Source: Setophaga petechia
Lineage: Eukaryota; Chordata; Aves; Passeriformes; Parulidae
Direction of reading: 5' to 3'
NCBI GenBank assembly: GCA_024362935.1
Contig: JANCRA010000033.1
Coordinates: 8,839,714-8,903,713 of the forward strand
Length of the DNA stretch: 64,000 bases
Position numbers and translations under genes: made by a program. Positions 35,201 through 50,200 of the stretch are shown here, piece after piece (the stretch's first letter is position 1; the number at the start of each line of letters is the position of its first letter). The notes under the pieces are model-generated. The model did not search any database. It was not told where the DNA came from and worked only from the letters and a program-made list of their open reading frames with translations.

Positions 35201-38200
35201 GAGGAATGTAAATAGTTTCTATTATTGACCGTATTTTGTTCCGTTAAAGTGGGTCAAATTTCTTATTTCCCTTTAATCAATTTCCCTGGAAGTTTCCTTT
35301 ATTTTTCTCTCCTTCTAGTAGATTTTCCCATAATATTAGACAATCTGAGCCTCTGATTTGTGACACATTAATAGCTACAGAGGAAAGAGCTAGTCATGTA
35401 CAAGAATGTTGTCTTGGCAGGGCAGAGAGTGCTTTTCCTCAGCTGGGAGTTGTGCTGTTGGAACACAGCAGCAGGCAAGAAGGAGCCCTGCTTTATTCAG
35501 ATAGAAAAGCAGAAACAAATGGTCTCTTTGCTCTTGGGAGATACCTATTTGCAAGTTTAACCATAACCATGATTATTATGGCAGTCTCATGGTTTCCAGT
35601 TGAATGAAATTAATTTTTCCCCCCTTTCATTTCAACTTCAAGACAGTCACACAGTTGGCTGCCAGCGCAGCTGATAGAAAAACTGGTGCTTTCTCTAAAG
35701 AACACCTTCTCTCTCTTGAAGCACAGAATGTAAAGCTAATTCTGACAACATTTGCCACTCTGAACGTGCAGCTGAAATATTTCAGTCTTTAAAGTTGGAG
35801 TGAGAGTGAAGGGGATGCCAGCCTTGCTCTGGGTCAGCTCCTGCTCCTTGTCTTCAGTGCTGCTGTGGTACAGGCAAAGAGCCCAGCACACAGAGCAGCA
35901 TTGCAGCAGAGCACACCCTGCACAGGGGCTGAAGGGAAATGCTGTGCATGCCCACAGGGATGAGTGACAGGGAAGTGAGCCCAGGCCATGGCTCCCCTTC
36001 ATTCATCACACACTGGCCTGCTGAGCTGGCTGCAGTTCATAGAAAGTTTCACACTTATCTGACACTGCTGCCATGGCTGCTTGTCACTTCTCCTTTGCGA
36101 GGACATCATAAATTATCTGCAGAGGAGGAGGTGGAGAAAAGCTCTCTATTTTTGGTGCTTTTTGCTTGGATGGCTCTGCACAAACTGCTGATTAAGTCTT
36201 GCTGGCAGCAAATTAGAAACTGTTGTCAGTCACACTGTGTTCTTCTTTTCAGAGTGTTGAGACCACATTCTCAAGGTTTCCCCACGAGGGCTGGAAATTA
36301 GCTTTATTTACTTGGTTTGTACTGCTCCATACTCCTACCAGGAGAGAAATAATCCTGTCCTCCTGGTCAGAAATGTGCTTCTCTCTAGGGTGCCTTGTGA
36401 TGTCTCCCTGGCTGCTGGAGATGTCTCCTGCCCCTGGTCCTCCCATGGCTGCCCAGCCTTTGTCTTTGCTCCCACTGCAGAGCCCAGGATGCTTCAGGGA
36501 GTGATGGAGGGGATCAAAGTCTCTCAAACATCAATGAGTTGGATGAGTGTTGAGCTCTGCTCCTATCAATCCTACCACAGGCAGCTCGTGGTAAATAAAC
36601 CCAGTGTGACAGCAGGAATGAAATATTTGCTTTGGCTCATTGAGGTTTGCACTGAGGTGGAAGAATTAATCCCATAACAAATTACACCTCTGCTATTGCT
36701 TCCAGGGGTCAGGGTTTCTTTAGCAGCAGACATCCTGCTCTAGCTGCTCTTCTCAAACCCAGCAGGAATCAGGGGCTGGATCAAAAGCCTTTGGAGGTTT
36801 GCAAAGACATGTCAGGGGTGCTGGGTCCCAGCTCAAAGGCTTCCAGCAAGCTGGGGTGAGCTGGGGCTGCTCTGGGCAGGGGCAGGACAGAGGTGTCCAG
36901 AGAGGATCTGAATAATTGTTCTGGTGAGGCCACTGCACTGGGGTGCCAGTTGTGACCCCACCCCTCCTAAACAGCTCATTTCTGGTGTATTGGCTTGTGA
37001 GTTAATCACAGGTAGCAGTGGCTTTGTCCTCAGGACTGAGCCTCAGTCCTGCTCCTTTTCATCAGGTGTCCCAAGGATCAAATCTCTGCTGTCTCACTGT
37101 CAGCAGTGGGGATGACAGAACCTGAGATCTGGAGCCAGTGCTGCAGGTGTGGGAGAGAGTGGAGGGGCTTCACCCTAGCAGGAGTTCATCACAGAATTAT
37201 AGAATTATAGAATTATAGAATGTCTTGGCTTGGAGGGGACCTTAAAGCTCCTCCAGTCCCACCCCCTGCCATGGGCAGCACCTTCCACCAGCCCAGGCTG
37301 CTCCAGCTGAGGCTGTCCCTTGTCCCCTCCAGCAGCAGTGAGTGACACCCTCGTGGGGGACATTTGGAGCTGCAGCAGACTTCTCCAGGTCATCACTTCT
37401 CTCAAAACGCCCCTTTTCCCTGAAAGGCAGGTCTCCTCTCTGCTGAGGAGCAGAGGGATGGGCACTGTGGGCAGGTGGGGAAGCAAGCCCCCCCTTTGCC
37501 TGCCTGGGCACAGTCCCCGTGGTGAGTTGTGCATCCCCTGTGAGGAGTTCAGCCTGCTGCCCCTGCTCAGCTCCTCTGCAGCTGCTGGCACAGGCTGGGG
37601 CTGGCAGCAGCGGGTGCAGGGGAGCCTGGGGGGCTGTGGCAGCCCCTGCTCCCTGCAGGCTGAGCTCCCTGGGGGTGCTCAGGGCTCAGACAGTGGCTCC
37701 CTTTCTCTCTCCTGTCACTGCATGCGTTGTATTTCTTGGCACCACGAATCCATGACATCTTGATTTGCAAACAGTCAAATAAAATAGAAAAATAATGTCC
37801 CCTGTTAATAGGTTGACACACTGCTTCAGGCCAAGTGTGAGTGTTTCTATAGCATTTGCTTTGCTGCCTTATGTCAGTAACTGTTGCTATTGAAAGTAAA
37901 CACCCCAACTGGTTAAATCAACAGTGTTTTGTTTATTCAAAGCTCATAAACTCCAGTAGCTGTAGGTCACTTTATGAAGTGCCAACCCCTGGGGGAAGAG
38001 AAGGAATAGTGTGAAATTATTGCATGCAGTGCACCCATCATGAGCCTTAGAGGAAGGGGATTTATTAGCAATTAATATTTCTTGCAGAGGAAAAAAAAAT
38101 AATCCTATTGAGGCAGCTCCACACTGAACCTTGAACCTCTGTACTGGTGGAAATGGGGAAGGGGTGAAGCCTTCTCACACGCTTGGGTGAAAAAAAGAGA

Positions 38201-41200
38201 CCTTGGAAAATGAAAAGTGGCTGGGGTTTTTATTATTAGAAAAGGGTTTCAGACCACCCAAAGGGAGGAGAGGAATTCAGGTAAAACAGGGCAGGGGAAG
38301 CCCTTCAGTGGTGTCTGCACTGGGGAGCTCGGTGGGACTGCTCCAGGTGTGCAGCACACCTGAGGCACAGGAGCCTTGCACATCCCATCTTGTGTCAGGG
38401 CAGGCACAGCTCTGGAGGTGCCCAAAGCCATGCCAGCTCCAAATGTCACTGAGATGGGTCAGTGTCACTTGCAGGCTAAAATCTGTCCTTCCTCGTGCTG
38501 AAAAAGCCTTGGAAACCACTGATCTGTGGGATGGCAGGTACCAGGCTCTCTGTTAACACAACAAAGCTGGAAAGAGATACAGGTTAATCTGGAATTTCGA
38601 TGATTTAGGATATTTTGGAAGTGAAATTTGGTGATTGAATAGGAATAAAGAGTGTCCAGGCAATGCTTAAATGCTTAAATGTTTTCTCTTGACTGTTGTA
38701 GACATGCTTTTTAATGATTGCTATTTACTCTTAAGCCTTTGAGGTTACAGATCTGTCTTTGTGATAAATCCAATTAGGAACTCATCAAAAATGTTAGTAT
38801 TTTGGGAAATCAATTAATCCTACAGCCATGTGAAAGAAATTAGCAGTGTCTTTGAAAGTAATCTGAATATATATATTTTAACTGGCAGTATATTAGCCCA
38901 GATGTTACATACTTGAAAAGAACAATGAGTCCTAAAGCAGTTTTAAATAGATTTCAAAAATGCCTCTCAAATGGCATAAGAAAGTTACAACTATTGAATT
39001 ACTTAGATTCTTTAATAAGAGTCAAATCTCTGTCTCGTGTCTGAAGGGTTCAGCAGAGCTAGAAAAGTTGCTGTGAAAGGTTTAATGCTTGAGTTTTCTC
39101 ACCAAATACTCCAACATTTTCTCCAGGTGACGAGAGAATTTGTTCTTTGCAGGGCTGCAGAGCAGTGCCAGGTCAGGTCACAGCCTGCCTGGGTGTGAGT
39201 CAGGGCCAGCCCTGCACATCCAGGATCACATTCCCTCATTCCTGGCTCTGCAGCCAGTGCTGTTCAGTGGAGGCACCAGTGCTCAGGGTCTCTGTCAGGG
39301 AGAGCTGAAACCCAGCCAAGGCAGCTGGGAAAGAGATGAGCAGGATCCTCTGGAGGCCTCTCCAGTTGGGGTGGATGGATCTGGAGGAGTTGGAGTGCAG
39401 GTCATGAACTCACAGTTCACCAGCCCCGAGCTGCTGCCCACCTGCTCTGCTCACAGGGAAGCTCCTGATGTTTTCCAGCTGTCTGTGTTGTAGGGAGCAG
39501 CTCTCACATCTTCACTTCCTGCAGCTCTCACCTCTCGATAGCAGCACCTGGGATGGCTCTGCAGGGCCCTCCAAGGCTTTTCTGACCATGCAGGGGCTGT
39601 TTTAATGGCATCAGAGGAAAGCAGGTGGAGAGATGGTGCTCTCCTGATTTTCTGGCTGGGGAAAGAGAGAATAACTTGCTAAAGTCACACTCCAAATTCG
39701 TGGCCAAGAGCAGTAACGGCCTTAGAAAGCCTTGCTGATATCCGTGTCCATCTGGGTCCCACCCTACCTTTCCTTCCCTTGCCTTTCACAGTCAGGCTCA
39801 GTCTGTGACACAGGGCCCTGCTCCTCAGATGTTCAGGCTCCTGCAGAACGTGCTTGGAAAGCCCCTGGGCTGCAGCAGTCCTGGTGTGACCCCTCCTGCT
39901 CACAACTGGGGGTTCATGGCTGCCCCAGGGCTTGGTGCCACACTTGGGGCTGGAGATGGAGCTGTTGTTGGCAACCCCTGTGCCAGGCCTGCCCTGTGGG
40001 AGGCACTGGGATTTTGGAAAAGAGGTTGATTTTATTTTTTTCCCCCTCTGAAGGAATTCAGTGTTATTCAGTGGAATCCTCTGTGCAGGTGGAATTTTTG
40101 GGCTCTAGGGCTGTAGTGTGCCTGCACTTGAAAATTTGGCCGTTGACTTGGAAACAGGCATGGGCAAGTTTCAGCTCATTCATCCAAGCTGTCCTTTCTC
40201 AAGGACAAGGAGCAGGGCCAGCACAGCTGAACCACTGCAGCCAACTCCTGAATGTTTCCAAATAAAATGCCTTGAGTAAGTTTATTTTTCCCTCTCGGAC
40301 CTAAATTTAGCGCCCTGGAGAAGCTGCTTTGGCAGTCAGGGGATGGTAACGATGACAAGATCAATCTGTGGATAGTTCTGGGAAGATTTGGAAAGTCCTG
40401 GTAAAACAGAGCTGGTTTCATTCATGTTTGCAATTTGTCCACAGCCCAAAGGTCTGCTCATGAGCTTCCAATGGTTGAAAGACAAGACATTGACAGCTGC
40501 CTGGTTTATGGAGGACAGCAGATGATCCTCACTGGACAGAATTTCACAGCAGAGTCCAAGGTGGTGTTCACAGAAAAAACATCAGGTAAGGCAGGTTTTT
40601 CCTAACTTTCCCTAACGGGATAAGGCAAAGCTGTAGTGCCAAATCTCATCATAAGATTTGTGCTCATGATACTCAAGTGAGTAGTCCCATTCAAGGTCGT
40701 GTAAGTAAAACCATGTGAGTGAAGTTAGACTTGGGAGCAACTGTTTGTGTTGTTGCTTCACGAGAATCCAGGCACTGGGAATCAGCAGGGACAGGATTTG
40801 TTAGCTAAGAAAGGAGATGAGCACTACGTGTTCCTCTGTGCTTGCTTAATCTCATATTTAGTGAATGCTACTGTAGAAATCATTATTGAAATGAACATTT
40901 TTATTGAGCTACAGGCAAAGATTTTTTCTTCCCTCTAGAAATCTGTGTTGGAAAAGCAAACATATTGTGTCTTTTTATATAAAATTATTTTTATACATAA
41001 TGAATCAATCCCTTCTCCTTCCATATTTTTGATTGTAAACTTTGTGTTCCCTTTGTGCTGTTAAGAAAACCTGGTGCTTGGAAGTTTTCTGTCAGTTCAC
41101 TGAGGTAGAGGTATCTTAAGTGATATATCCAGTGCCTTGCAAGGATTTTAAGAGATTGCATTGCCCAAGTGAGCAGCATGTGCATTATCTATGGGGTAAT

Positions 41201-44200
41201 GCCATTGGATAAAAGTGAGAATCAAGCCAAAAATGAATGTACATTCATGAACATACATGGGCACCAGCTGGTAACATGGGGGGAAAAGCATCCTGTGGGT
41301 CCCAGCTCCTTCCCCCAGCAGCAGCAAGCCAGGCTGTTTTTGCAGGTATGAAAGGCTCTGAGGAGCTGTGGAGGTTCAGATGAGCTTGTGCAGTCAGAGG
41401 ATTTCTTTTGGCACGCTGTGTTTCCTTTCAGCCCATGGATTAATTCCTTCCCACTGGGCTGCCACTGTTCCACCATGTCAGCGCCTGGGGAAGGTGCTGG
41501 GGAAGATCTTGGCAGCCTGCAGTGCTACCTGTCCCAAGAATGCTCTGCAGTAGCTGCAGGAGATGATCCACTCAGAGGAGGCAGCTCTTGGTGCCATTTC
41601 GAGGAAACGTCCCAAACGCCCTGCCCCTGTTTCCATAGGAGAGCAGAGAAGGCTCTGGCTGCAAGAGATGTTAGAAAGTAAAAAGAGCAACAATATTTTC
41701 CACACTAAATCTAAAGCTTTTCTTCGCTGCTGGGGAAACTGCAGGGTTTTTTCCTCTTTTTTTCCCTCCTGGTAGGGGAGAGACAGGACTTATCCTAGCA
41801 GCAGTGCCCAGTCTGGAGCAGGGATTTGCTTGCTGGTGTTCCATATCCTGCCTCCCCCAGCCCTCGGCCTCTGCAGGCAGTCTCAGTCTGCTGGACTCTG
41901 AGTAAATGACTGGCAGAGGGGGATTTGGAGGATGGGAGGTCCAGAGTCAAATGCTCAGGCTGAATCAGGGGTCTGTGTGTTTGCAGTGGGTTATCTGGGG
42001 GACTCTGTGCTGAGTGCTTCTCTGTGTGTTCCATAACGCAGCAGCACCTCTGGCAGAGGTGCCTGAAGTGCTTTCAAATGAAGATTGCTTTGTTTAGTAG
42101 GTGTATGCTAAGGTGAGGAAGGTTAAGAAGCTGAGCTGGACATGCAGGTTGTGCATGGGTTGAGTGCAGCAAACTGAGAATTGCTTTGTGCCTGCCTTGT
42201 CAGAGGTTGATGAGTGTCCCAGCTCGCCTGAAAATCAGGATCTTGTGCACCTGAGGCTTTCAGCCTCCCTCATTCTGCACTGTAGACAACTCTAAATACC
42301 TCTGGGATGTCTGTTGATAGTTGCCATTGCCTTGGGCTGCAGGAGCCCAGAGCAGTGAGCCCAGCTGTGCAGCCCCAGGCATTGATGGAGCAGTGTCTGG
42401 GTGGAAGGAGGAGCATCTCATCCACCCACGGCTCCCCTGCCCTGCACAGCCCGTGCAGAAAGTGCTGATGAGCTGCTCAGGGGCAGGGGAAGCCACAGGC
42501 ACCGTGCTGGGGTGGGTGGCAGCACAACCCTGCTGACCCCAGCTGCAGCAGGCTGTGTCTCTTCCAGAGCACAGAGCTGCTGCCGCGGAGCCTGTGAGAC
42601 AATCACACCTCTGTCAGTGCAGGAAGATGCAGCAAGCTCGCAGGGGAAGCTTGGTTTGCTTAGAGTTTCATTTTAACAGCTCACAAGCCTTGTCTGTGCT
42701 AGCAAGTGGTGCTGGATTTCCCACTTTTGCCACCAGTTTTAGCTGTGCTGGTAACAACGAGGGTGAGAGCAGCAGTGTAGGCAAACATCCCACAGCGTTG
42801 GGCACACCAGGCTCCACAGAGCTCCTTGGCTTGGGTGTCCAGGGTTTAGGGTGAGAGTGGCAAGGCTCTTTTTCCCCCCCAAAAAAATCTTTCTTCAAGT
42901 ATTTTTGTGCAGCTAGATTTTTTCATTGTTCAAACTCCAGGTGCCCTTGGATCTGGGTGAAACGGTGCTAGGAGGGCATCACTCATGTGCTTTACAGAGC
43001 TGAGGGAGCTGCTGCTCGGGGTCCCTGTTGTAAATTAGGTTTCATCCCTCAGGGAAACACTCAGAACCTCTTTCCATTTCCTCTGGATCTTGTAGACGAT
43101 TCCTCACCCGCCGTTAGGAAGGCAGAGGAACGTGGAACTGGTCACATTTGTGACAAAAATGCGTGTCTCTGTGAGCAGTAATGAGCAGGCTTGCTTTGTC
43201 GTTTCACAGAAGTGCAGACAGTACATTTTTCCATAGAAATACCTGGAAAAGAAGGGCAGTTCCCTGCATTGTGGGGGATGGCAGTGTGGCAGTGAGTGCC
43301 GTGTCACGCGAGCCGCAGGCGGTGGCAGGAGCTGCTGGGGACAGGGCTGGGACAGGCTCAGGCTCAGCCTCACGACAGGAAATGGCAGCAGGAAACAGTG
43401 AAGGGGCTGGAGCTCAGTGCTCCGAGGGATAAAGTGCTTGTGTTTGAAATGCTGATGCATAAATAGCATTGATTTTCTGAATGCTAAAGTTTATCTGCAT
43501 GCAAGCCTTAGAGTTCTGAGTTCTTCTTATGGTTATCTCTTGCTGCTGCAAGATCATAAAATGTAGCTGCTGTGAGCCAGGGGAGCTCATGAATTCCCTA
43601 AGCCCAGTGCACCAAAGCAGAGTTTGGCTGATGGAGTTTAAAGATCTGAACTTGGAGACACTGAGCCCAGCTAAGTTAAAGTAGGTCAGGGAAGCAACCA
43701 GATTGGACTGTGTTCTTGTAATTTTGATCTGGAAGACAAAGCTTGAAAAGCTGTCTTGGAGCTATCAAGGACTTGGAATAGGGTGAAGGTCAAGGGTGTT
43801 AGTGTTTGGTTGGGGCCCAGATCTTACAGTGCAGTTAAAAAAAGAAGAGATCTGGAATTCCCCCTTTTATTTATTTTGATTTTCATGTAATAATTTGCAA
43901 GTCAGATGCTGGTTGCATTGTGTTTACTCCCAGTTGTGTACTGGTTACTGCTGCTCAGCTGTCAGTGATAGAGGAGGTTCGTGTTTCTTGGGGAGAAAAG
44001 TGCAAATGGGCCATGATTTCCCCTGCCAAACTCTTCTGGTGGCCACATGGACATCGTGAATCATCTCTAGGACAATGTGGGTGGTGGAGGAACAGCCCAA
44101 ACACAACGTCCATCCCTGGAGTGGCTCCACCATAAATCTCCAGCTTGGGCCAGGCAGGGTAAGGCCAGGAGGTGCTGCCTGTGCCCTTTGAACTGGGGCA

Positions 44201-47200
44201 GCTGCCAGGGCCCCCAGGTGTGGACATCCACAAAATAACAAAATAAATGTAACAGAACAAATCTGCCCAGCTCTGGAGCCCAGCAGTGGAGCTTGGACAC
44301 ACCTGGATGTGTCCTGGCTGCAGGCTCAGGCTGGGGTCTGAGTGTGGGGGTGCTGGTTGAGGTTTTGTGTGCACAGTGCCCAAAATGCTGCACCCCACGT
44401 GCTGGAAACGAGCCATGGAATGTGTGCCAGGGGTCCCAGGAGTCCTGCAGGACAGTGCACTGCAGGACACGGTGGTGGGATGGCATCAGGGCAGGTTTAA
44501 TGTGGGGAGAAGGTTGCTGCTGTGTGGGTTTGATGGTAGGATCGTGTTCTCTGTGGGAGACGTGAGAGGAAATTCCAGCTCTGTCTACAGCAGTGTTCCC
44601 CTTTTTGCTAGGTCAGTTCCTCACTGTGCTCCAGACAGGGAGCTGAATCCCTTTTTGTAGTCTGACAGTTCAATGAATGATCCAAAACCTCCTGGGGAGA
44701 GCAGAAAATAGCAAACGGTTTTCAGCAGTTAACTCTGTGAACTTAATAGTGCAACATTAATGATGCAATTTTCTCAGGCAAATTCAAGATAAAATAGACA
44801 AAATGCTTTTAAAAAACTATCAGTGTTTTCACAGGTTCATTCAAAAGAGATGTTTGCTACTTGAACAAATAAACAACTTTGAATATTGAATGTGAGGGTA
44901 ATGAGTATTAAGCAGGAGGATTGGTTTGCCTCATTCTGCTGTGCAAATTAGAAAGTTTCAGGGTAAAGGGGCACCTTGTGCCTCTTCTTGCTGCTGTAGC
45001 TGCTGAAAGCCAGCAAACCTTTCTCCCCAAAGGTTTCCTCCTGGCTGGGACGTGCTGCCTCCCCAGGTGTTCTTGTAATCCTACGGGGCATTCCAAAAAA
45101 ACAGGGATTCCAAAAAAACACTGCAAAACAGGAAAAAATCCAGGGCTCACCCAGAGAAAAATGCAGAAGAGTGTGGCTGCAGAAACGGAGTTGCCATAGC
45201 TGTTGGAGACTCAGCGAGACAGGGTGGAATCCAGTGTTTTGGAAGGTTTCCCCGTATGACACAAGATTTTGGAATTTTACAGCTGGTAAATCCTTATTAA
45301 CACAGGCAGCCACTGCTGGCCTGGATTCCCTGGCTCACTGTTTACTATGGGGGCGCCTGGTGGAAGTGTGCCTGGTCCTGATTATTCAGCTTAATTGTTT
45401 AGGGAGAATATTAAAAAATAATCATAATTCTTGGCATAAACAAAAGGCAGAGAGACAAGCTCCCATCACCTGTTGACAGAAAATTGATCATGAAGAAAGC
45501 TGGCATGGGGAGTGGAATTCCCTGTTCTCCCACTTAGTCATCGCATCCTGGTGTGACTCATTTTATTACATGGAGGTTCCCAGTGGTTTTATTTTGAGAG
45601 AAGCTTTTGTTTAATAATTTATATACACACACACACACAAGCACACTTATAATCTTAAAAAAACAACAAATCTATTCTGATGAATTGGCATAAGGAATCA
45701 TTTGGAAGAGCTCTGGAATGAAATACTGTTGCTCCTGCTTCACTGTTCAATTACTGTATTTATGTTTTATTTTAATGGGAATTGAATTCTTCAACAATAG
45801 ATGGGGAGAATTCGCCTCTAGACTTGTTCTCACTGTGCAAAATGTCAGATTTGGGGCTGGGCTGGCTGTGGATGACTAATCCATTGCCCTTTTACCTCCC
45901 AGACCTTGCCTTGTATCTCCAGCCTTGGTGACTCAAGCTTCTGTCCTCAGTGCAGTGAAGGCACTGGCCTCTGCTCTTGACAAACAGAGCTCCAGTAACT
46001 GCAGTGGGCAGTCTTGCTTCAGAAAGAAAAAGAAATCCATGAAAATGAAGCTCAGGGATAAATTTAATAGTTCTGCTTTTCATGAGTTTTAAATACACTC
46101 ATGCTGCGTTTGCTGTAAAGTTTGAAAATGGTTTTGAAGTAAGAGTTTAGAAGGAGACAACTGCTCAGGACCACATGCTGAGCAGCCTTGTGCTGGCCTG
46201 AAGCAGAGTAAGTTCCCAGCTAAAATCAGAATTTGTCCCTGAATTTGTCTGGAATTTGTCCAGAGCAGCAGAGATTCTGAGTGAGGGTTCCTCGTAAGGT
46301 TTCTGCTGCCCAGAGTGCTTTTGTCCAACTGGAAACCATTCACTGCCCTCCCTTTGTTCTTGGGGTGGCTCTAAAAACCCTTCTTTGTTTTCCAGAGATG
46401 TCTGTCATCTACTGATAAAAGCTGACAGAGATAATTGTGCTTTTCTGGAAGTCCTTCCAAGAATCAGAGTGCGTGGGGACAGTTCCTGCAGGCCCAGGGG
46501 GTGCTGTGCAGATGTGAACTGTGCAGAACTGAACTGTGCAGAATTGTGCAGAATTGTGCAGAATTGAGCAGTCAGAGCCCTGCCCCTCTGGTCACCAGGC
46601 TGGCTTTCTCTGGGGAACCAGTAACAGGTTGTTCATTAAGTAATTTGTGTAATGCTTGACTGAAAAGCAGTGTACATTTGCAGGCCTAAAATCACATGCA
46701 GGCATGGAATCCCATCCAGAATCAGCACAATAGTATATTTAGTCTTCAGCTGCAGAGAGCTGCAAAGAACATTTCCTGAGCCTCTCAGTCCATCAGTCAT
46801 GCTTGTTCAAATAAAGCAGTGAGTTTGTTTCCCTGCTAGTTACTGACCCCAAAGTCATGAGTAAGGGATCCTGAATAATGTGTAAAGGCTGTAACTGGTT
46901 CAGAAAACCTTTAATTGGCTAATTAAAAAGGGTCCTATAAGGGGCTGCAGAGGATCACCCAAAATGTTCCTAATGCAGCCTGACGTTTTGATTTCCCCCA
47001 GTTTGAAGCAGGACTTTTGGTATGATGGCAGTTTGGGTTAGGAAGGGTAGAATTACTCTCTTCCAACAACTCATTCATTCCCCCAAAGAGTGCTGACACA
47101 ATCAGATCTCTCATCGGGGTTTAATGCTAAGTCTCATAGCCCTGAAGCAGCACAAAAATCTCTATTTCCTGAACATTTCACTGACCTGTGGTGTTAAAGA

Positions 47201-50200
47201 CTTGCCAACTAAGACAAACCATTAAATGAGCAGGGAACCACAACAGTAAAAATACTGCATGAGGCAGCCATGGCTGGTGAGACCTCAGGGTCTAAATCCA
47301 GGAATATTTTATCATCCTGAGTGCAGCTGCTGCCCTTTCCAGAGGCTGGGGTTGGGTTCCCTGTGCTGGAGGCACAGCTTGAGAGCCCCACACACACAGA
47401 CCTGGCCCTGGGCTCCTCAGTGACCCTCACAGCTTTCTGTCCTGTCCGTGGTGGAGGCAGCTTTAATTCCATGCAATTAGCAGCTCTCTGCACTTGTAGA
47501 CTTTGGATTAAATGATTAATCAAGCTGGGTTTAGTCTCCTGTGTTTCCAAGCAGGGGCTGTTTGTCCCATTGTGGCATGACAGCATTATGGGGTAATTGA
47601 GGCCAGAAGGGATCTCTGGAGGGTTGAGCACAGCCTCCTGCTCAGAGCTAAACATTTCTGGTGCCCAGGCATCACCTGGGTTCCAGGGCAGGGCCTTTGC
47701 TGTGACAGGTTTTGCCCTGGGGCTCTGCTCCACTGTCCCATCAGCCTTGGGATTTTTAGTACATCCTTACAATCAGAATCCTGGTTTTGTTGAGGATTTT
47801 CTACAAGCCCCCACTTTAATTTCCTCCTAAAAAATGTTGCATTTATGCACATTGTAAAGGTGATAAATGTGTTGACAGTTTGGTGCAGGTTTTCTCTATT
47901 CAGAATTTCCTGAAATGATCCTGAGACTTCTCAGTTGATTCCTCCTGCTCTCCATTAGCTCCCAGGGTGTGCATAATCAAAAGCTTTATTTTCATTACCA
48001 GGATAAAGAATAGGTTACAGTAGAGAGAGAGACTTGTGAATGCAGTTGTATTTTTCATTTTCCTCACAGCTCCCTCATCCTCCTGCCAAAAGCTCCCCAT
48101 AATGTGCACATCCAGAGCAGTTAAAGGAAAAGCAAATATTGATTGTCTCGAGCTGAAGTGAAGCAGTGAGACAGATGGAGCCACATCATCATATTGAATA
48201 TAAAGGTCAGGGAGTGAACTGCAGAGTGCTAAAATCCAACAGGGCTCAAAGAACAGGGATTGCTGCTGCTGACAGATTTGTTAGAAACCTGTTTAGCTGC
48301 CACAAATATGGAATATATCCAAACAGAAGCATCTATCATTGTTGGAATGATAACCCCAAATACATTTATTCCTTGTTTGCCTTTTCTCATTCTTACTTTT
48401 GACCCACACAGACTTTGGACTCAGCCTGAACATCATTTGCTTTTTATGGTTGGCTTCATTAGCTTTTAGTGCAATTTCAGTGGCTCAGTTACTAAATCAA
48501 ATCCCCTGTGGTTGTGGTTGCATGTGTTCCACAGGCTCCTTGGATGTGGCACATGACTTGGAGGCCCGTTTCTACTTTAGTTTATGCATTTTGGACCAGC
48601 AAATCCTTTTGATTTCCACCTTCTTTGTGAAGTTAGTGCCGTTGTATCTGCACAGACTGTTTGAATTTAGCAGTACAGAAACAAAGATGAAAACATTCTG
48701 CCTGGAGCAAAACCAGTGTCAAATATTCCTGCTTGGCTGTCCTTGTTGTCAGGACATCTCCATGTGGCATTGCTGAGACAGCTCCCATGTGTGTCTCTAT
48801 CAGAGCTCTCCCTTTATGATGTATTTTCTTGTTTCCTTTTCCCTCCTCTTTTCCTCAGAGAACTCTAAAAAGTTATCCTTTGGGATGTTTAGGATTGTGG
48901 GGAGGTTCCTCACACACTGTCATGGTTTCTTTTCTCTAAGGTCACCCAGAAGAGGAATCTCCCCATTGAGCATTTACTGCCTCATAATGGCACAAGGATT
49001 TGCTGGATTAACCCCTCAATATTTTGGCTCCCCCTTCCCTGTGTCTGTCTCCACAGCAGCAAGGAGTTGGCTGCATCAACAGGGGTACAGATGGAATATA
49101 GCAGTGGCCAAGGTGGAGGCTGATGTTAAATGACATTAAATCAGGGAATGTTTCCATGCCTTTGCAGCAGTCCCTGGGGGTGGGCAGTGACACAGAGCTC
49201 TGCTGAGGCCACCCCAGCCCCTGCAGCCACTCAGCACCACGGTATAAAGACAATTGGCTCACAGGAGGGAGCTTCAAAAAAGAGAGGAAATTCAGAGTTG
49301 TTCAGTGTTCCCTCCTTGAAGCCTGGGATCTCCTGCTGGGGCCACAGTCCCAGCTCTGGGATCTCCTGCTGGGGCCACACTCCCAGCTCTGGGATCTCCT
49401 GATGGGGCCACATTCCCAGCTCTGGGATCTCCTGCTGGGGCCACAGTCCCAGCTCTGGGATCTCCTGATGGGGCCACACTCCCAGCTCTGGGATCTCCTG
49501 CAGGGCCACAGTCCCAGCTGTTTCCTGGCTGTGCCCACTGCCCAGGGAGGGTTGGGTGAGGCAGCCCAGCAGGGCTGGTGCCCCCTGCCCCACAGCAGCC
49601 CCATCCCAGGGCAGGGATGAGGGCTGTGAGCTCCAGGATGAGCTGCCTGTCCCCCGTGGGTGTGAGCAGAGCTGCCCAGGTGTGGGACAGGTGAGGTTCT
49701 GTCCCAGAAGAGACCCTGGGGCTGTGTCCTGGCCACAGCTGGGAACAGGCTGCCCCAGAGCCTGGCACATCTGTCAGCTCATTGTCTGGGCCCAGCACAG
49801 AACAAAGAACCCAGCAACACAAGAAATGCAAAATGCATTTAAAAATACTCTTTCATTTCCCTTTTTGCCAGAAGCAGAAGTGCTTAAATAACAGAGGACA
49901 AAAGCAGCTCTTGCAGAACTTCCAAGAGTTGGGAAAAATAAAAAGCTCTGTGAGAAGGACTGGGTTTAGGAGATTTTCCCCCTTGTCCTGCCCATTCTGG
50001 GGAACCCCAAAGCAGGCAGAGCTGCTCCCCTAAAGCAGACAGCAGCTCCTGGCTGCAGCATTCCCAGTCCATCAGGCCATTGGGATATGTGTCCCCTGGC
50101 CAGCTGAAAAGCAAGCTTTTAGAAAGGTATGAGGCAATTCTTTTCCCTCCCATCAGTACTTTTCTTCTGCAAATTGCTTGGCTAAAAGGCTCAATGGAAT

